Origin: Flavobacterium sp. Root935
Lineage (GTDB): Bacteria; Bacteroidota; Bacteroidia; Flavobacteriales; Flavobacteriaceae
Direction of reading: 5' to 3'
DNA length: 63,903 nucleotides
Assembly (NCBI RefSeq): GCF_001429295.1
Contig: NZ_LMJL01000010.1
Coordinates: forward strand, 484,451-548,353
Made by a program: the position numbers and the translations under genes. The notes beneath the pieces are model-generated. The model had not been told where the DNA came from and made no database searches. It saw only the letters and a list, made by a program, of their open reading frames with translations. Shown here in pieces: positions 61,848 through 63,903 of the stretch (positions are counted from its first letter, which is position 1; every line of letters begins with the position of its first letter).

Positions 61848-62036
61848 ATGAAATCAAATTTCAAAATAATTATCCCTGAGCCCTGCAGTGAGGATTGGGA
61901 TAAAATGACTCCGGTTAAAAACGGAAGATTCTGCCTTGCATGCAATAAATCTGTAATAGATTTTACAAACAAACTGCCAGAAGAAATTCAGCACTTTTTC
62001 CTTAAACAATCTTTTTTGATTTTTGAGGTTAGATAA
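61848..62036 (+). pseudogene. truncated third copy of the Cys-rich domain gene
   Basis: Its first 53 codons closely match copy 2, including a 52-base run identical between 61369-61420 and 61923-61974. It retains C13, C29 and C32, then diverges at FFLKQSFLIFEVR and stops after 62 residues, losing the fourth Cys, the hydrophobic helix and the lipobox. It looks like a recent tandem duplication that was cut short, though translation of the remnant cannot be excluded. Confidence 0.65.
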
Positions 62037-62066
62037 ACATTCAGTAAAAAAATAAATTTAAAACCG

Positions 62067-62074
62067 TAAATTTG
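62067..62074 (+). promoter_or_regulatory. putative -7 element of dxs
   Basis: TAAATTTG matches TAnnTTTG exactly, 15-22 bases before the dxs start. Confidence 0.5.
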
Positions 62075-62088
62075 CTTTTTACCTTACA

Positions 62089-63876
62089 ATGAAAAGCAAT
62101 TTACTTTCAAACATATACAATCCTGCCGATTTACGTCTTTTAAAAGAAGAGCAGCTTACTGAGGTTGCGCAAGAACTGCGTCAATTTATTATTGATGTCG
62201 TTTCTGTAAAAGAAGGTCATTTGGGCGCGAGTTTGGGCGTAATTGAATTGACAATTGCACTGCATTATGTTTTTAATACTCCCGAAGATTTGTTGGTTTG
62301 GGATGTTGGACATCAAGCTTACGGACATAAAATCTTAACCGAAAGAAGGGAAATTTTTCATACCAATAGACAAATCGACGGAATTTCTGGTTTTCCTAAA
62401 AGAAGTGAAAGTATTTATGACACTTTTGGCGTTGGACATTCTTCAACTTCTATTTCTGCAGCGCTCGGAATGGCAATTGCCTCTAAACTAAAAGGTGATC
62501 TAGACAAACAGCATGTTGCTATTATTGGAGATGCTTCTATTGCCAGCGGAATGGCGTTTGAAGGTCTAAATCATGCTGGAGTTACCGATGCTAATTTATT
62601 AGTGATTTTAAATGATAATGCAATTGGAATTGACCCAAGTGTTGGTGCGCTTAAACAATATCTTACCGCGGTTAAAGAAGGAAAAAATCCGAAGAAAAAT
62701 AACATGATCAAGTCTTTGAATTTTGATTATTCGGGTCCAATTGACGGTCATGATTTCCCTACTCTGATTAAAGAGCTAAAGAGGTTAAAAGATATAAAAG
62801 GACCAAAATTTCTTCATATTGTTACTACAAAAGGCAAAGGTTTACAACAAGCCGAAGAAAATCAGGTTAAATATCATGCTCCTGGCAAATTTGATGCTTT
62901 AACTGGAGAAATTCATTTAAAACAGGAAGAAAATCTTCCGCCTAAATATCAGGATGTTTTTGGTTTGACGATTTTGGATTTAGCCAAAAAGAATGAAAAA
63001 ATTATCGGAATCACTCCTGCAATGCCATCAGGAAGTTCCTTAAAATTTATGATGGATGAACTGCCAGATCGTGCTTTTGATGTTGGAATTGCAGAACAGC
63101 ATGCCGTAACGCTGGCGGCCGGAATGGCGACACAGGGTATGGTTGTGTATTGCAATATTTATTCTACATTTTTACAACGTGCTTACGATCAGGTAATTCA
63201 TGATGTCGCTTTGCAGAACTTACCTGTAATTTTTTGTTTGGACCGCGCTGGATTGGTTGGTGAAGATGGCGCTACACATCACGGCGTTTTTGATATTGCT
63301 TATCTGCGCTCTATTCCGAATATGATTATCTATGCACCGCTTAACGAAATTGAACTCCAAAATATTCTATATACAGCTCAATTAGGATTAAATCATCCTA
63401 TTGCTATTCGTTATCCGAGAGGACGCGGCGTAATACCCAATTGGGAAGTAGAAAATTTCGGATATTATAAAAAAATAAATTTCGGAAAGGCAGAATGCCT
63501 AAAAGATGGTACGGAAGTTGCGGTGCTTTCGGCCGGAACAATTGGAAATAATGTTATAGAAGCCTTGAAAGAATGCCCTAATTCTGAAGCCATTGCCCAC
63601 TATAATTTTAGTTTTATTAAACCATTAGACATCAACACATTAAACACCATATTTTCAAATTTCAAGACTATAATTACAATAGAAGACGGCGTTAAAAAAG
63701 GTGGTTTTGGAAGTGCAATTTTAGAGTTTGCTGCATCTAATAATTTCAAAAATGATATTGAAATTTTGGGTGTTCCAGATGAATTTATTGAGCACGGAAC
63801 AGTTGCTCAACTGCAACAATTGTGTAAAGTTGACGTTAAAAGTTTAATAAATCTTTTTTCTAACGGTTCAAAATAA
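62089..63876 (+). CDS. dxs: 1-deoxy-D-xylulose-5-phosphate synthase
   Basis: DXS condenses pyruvate and glyceraldehyde-3-phosphate, the first step of the methylerythritol phosphate route to isoprenoids. The 595-residue protein has the DXS signature GAGLGVIELT-like stretch (HLGASLGVIELTIALHYVF), the thiamine diphosphate motif GDASIASGMAFEGLNHAG through NDN, and the transketolase pyrimidine domain (DVGIAEQHAVTLAAGMA) plus the C-terminal domain. Complete within the window; a poly-A run (63891-63903) then reaches the window end. Confidence 0.97.
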   Translation: MKSNLLSNIYNPADLRLLKEEQLTEVAQELRQFIIDVVSVKEGHLGASLGVIELTIALHYVFNTPEDLLVWDVGHQAYGHKILTERREIFHTNRQIDGISGFPKRSESIYDTFGVGHSSTSISAALGMAIASKLKGDLDKQHVAIIGDASIASGMAFEGLNHAGVTDANLLVILNDNAIGIDPSVGALKQYLTAVKEGKNPKKNNMIKSLNFDYSGPIDGHDFPTLIKELKRLKDIKGPKFLHIVTTKGKGLQQAEENQVKYHAPGKFDALTGEIHLKQEENLPPKYQDVFGLTILDLAKKNEKIIGITPAMPSGSSLKFMMDELPDRAFDVGIAEQHAVTLAAGMATQGMVVYCNIYSTFLQRAYDQVIHDVALQNLPVIFCLDRAGLVGEDGATHHGVFDIAYLRSIPNMIIYAPLNEIELQNILYTAQLGLNHPIAIRYPRGRGVIPNWEVENFGYYKKINFGKAECLKDGTEVAVLSAGTIGNNVIEALKECPNSEAIAHYNFSFIKPLDINTLNTIFSNFKTIITIEDGVKKGGFGSAILEFAASNNFKNDIEILGVPDEFIEHGTVAQLQQLCKVDVKSLINLFSNGSK

Positions 63877-63903
63877 TTATTTTGCGATACCAAAAAAAAA
63901 AAA

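Noticed and set aside
63891..63903. Poly-A run at the window end
   Set aside because: It stops at the window edge just past dxs, so it cannot be judged as a terminator or other signal from the available sequence.

Overview
The window is AT-rich chromosomal DNA (roughly a third G+C by eye) from a gliding member of the Bacteroidota, most likely a Flavobacterium close to F. johnsoniae. This rests on gldJ next to porU and porV (type IX secretion), gldD and gldE next to ssb and mutY, two SusC/SusD pairs, many lipoproteins with a Cys after the signal peptide, and Bacteroidota-type promoters of the form TTG-N18/19-TAnnTTTG (cleanest before rplU and porV). No rRNA, tRNA, CRISPR array, prophage or plasmid function was seen.

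Layout. 0.1-17.4 kb: a polysaccharide utilisation locus. Two susC-susD-surface lipoprotein triplets lie in tandem on the minus strand, followed by a GH30 glycosidase; a membrane-anchored sensor/HTH regulator is divergent from the upstream triplet. Both susC promoters carry the same two direct repeats with the same 33-bp period and the same distance to the start codon. 17.4-25.8 kb: murF, then gldJ facing away from porU-porV. 25.9-31.2 kb: cdd, pyruvate dehydrogenase E1 alpha and E2, and an M1 peptidase lipoprotein. 31.4-37.7 kb: an AhpD-like protein, an AraC regulator, a glycosyltransferase, miaE and an AsmA-like protein. 37.9-43.9 kb: rplU-rpmA, a catalytic/non-catalytic M16 peptidase pair, an EamA transporter and an HMA-domain lipoprotein. 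44.1-50 kb: mutY-ssb-gldE-gldD on the minus strand, then HU, a 30-residue basic protein and RNase G on the plus strand. 50.2-59.1 kb: the pbpC/alpha-2-macroglobulin pair, split by a REP-associated tyrosine transposase (RAYT) that sits between two pairs of 25-27 bp palindromes. 59.3-63.9 kb: a small membrane protein, tadA, three tandem genes sharing an N-terminal four-Cys domain, and dxs.

The most interesting items are the conserved double-repeat promoter architecture of the two susC genes, the RAYT with its palindrome pairs, and the tandem Cys-domain proteins, in which a cytoplasmic-looking Cys domain precedes an internal lipobox and, in one copy, a TonB-like C-terminal domain. Several other dispersed palindrome families occupy the intergenic spaces.
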